DNA of 7,956 nucleotides. Origin: Chitinophagaceae bacterium (GTDB taxonomy: Bacteria > Bacteroidota > Bacteroidia > Chitinophagales > Chitinophagaceae). Under the pieces are notes generated by a model. The model searched no databases and was not told where the DNA came from. It worked only from the letters and a program-made list of their open reading frames with translations. Within the stretch, counting starts at the first letter, position 1. Every line of letters begins with the position of its first letter. Positions 7,751-7,956 of this stretch are shown in pieces. A program made the translations under genes and the position numbers. The stretch is from positions 1-7,956 of the forward strand of contig JALOMX010000080.1 of NCBI GenBank assembly GCA_025455245.1. Direction: 5' to 3'.

Positions 7751-7956
7751 GTCGGATCTCGGAGAAAAGGCCTTTTTCGATATCGCTTCGGACCATGAAT
7801 TCCGGCATAGCCGAAAAACCTTGGCCGTTTTTTACCAGATTCTTTATGGCTTCATTGCTTTCCGATTCAGCCAGGATATGAAAGTTGTTTATTTTTTCCC
7901 TGTTCTTGGTCAGAAATTCCTGAAATTGAACTCGGCAGCCGGCACCCGATTCCCGC
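7713..7956 (-). CDS. LysR-type transcriptional regulator, C-terminal part (N-terminus outside window, C-terminus probably shortened)
   Basis: The minus-strand frame is open from the right edge to TAG at 7715-7713, giving 80 codons. It reads 'RESGAGCRVQFQEFL' near the edge, then 'ESESNEAIKNLVKNGQGFSA', 'MPEFMVRSDIEKGLFSEI' and finally 'QPMQTFYP'. This is the second half of a LysR substrate-binding domain: the RE.G.G.R strand-turn, the S-EAIK-LV-G-G helix and the 'G.f..i' strand are all in the usual order. Known: LysR-type proteins bind DNA through an N-terminal winged helix and sense a small effector with this domain. The target cannot be read from the fragment. The protein stops right after 'QTFYP', where family members normally continue for ~20-30 residues with a 'y.kdr.lspa...f' helix, so the end looks truncated. 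It converges on the GH115 gene with a 38-bp overlap. Confidence 0.85.
   Translation of the reverse strand, partial: RESGAGCRVQFQEFLTKNREKINNFHILAESESNEAIKNLVKNGQGFSAMPEFMVRSDIEKGLFSEIRLKEGQPMQTFYP

Overview
The window reads as Bacteroidota chromosomal or metagenomic DNA, most likely from the Chitinophagales/Sphingobacteriales side of the phylum. Three things point there: a large outer-membrane beta-barrel protein with a carboxypeptidase-like regulatory N-domain and a TonB-type plug, exported enzymes whose signal peptides end in the typical '-SAQ'/'-HAQ', and starts without Shine-Dalgarno sites but with a possible TAnnTTTG-type -7 box. There are six protein genes, two of them cut by the window edges. 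No tRNA, rRNA, CRISPR array or intact insertion sequence was found.

Left end (1-769): the last ~120 codons of a JetD-like protein, the nuclease subunit of the Wadjet anti-plasmid system, run off the left edge. The stop region overlaps by 6 bp the stop of a convergent osmC-type peroxidase gene. If the Wadjet operon is complete, jetA, jetB and jetC should lie just outside the window to the left.

Gap (770-1397): about 630 bases without a convincing gene. It holds the osmC upstream region and several protein-like but short and frame-broken stretches that may be remains of a decayed gene.

Centre and right (1398-7750): three genes on the + strand encode exported proteins. They are a 961-residue outer-membrane beta-barrel protein, a GH28 pectinase-family enzyme and a GH115 alpha-glucuronidase-family enzyme. 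GH28 and GH115 are 69 bp apart and probably cotranscribed; a possible promoter lies just before GH28. The set suggests use of plant cell-wall polysaccharides (pectin and glucuronoxylan), although no SusD-like partner is present and the role of the barrel protein in this is only inferred.

Right end (7713-7956): the minus strand encodes the C-terminal part of a LysR-type regulator. It converges on the GH115 gene with a 38-bp overlap. Both genes look cut short exactly here: GH115 lacks the expected C-terminal domain and LysR lacks the usual last ~20-30 residues. This suggests a deletion or rearrangement junction near 7703-7720, or an assembly misjoin, and is the most unusual local structure in the window.
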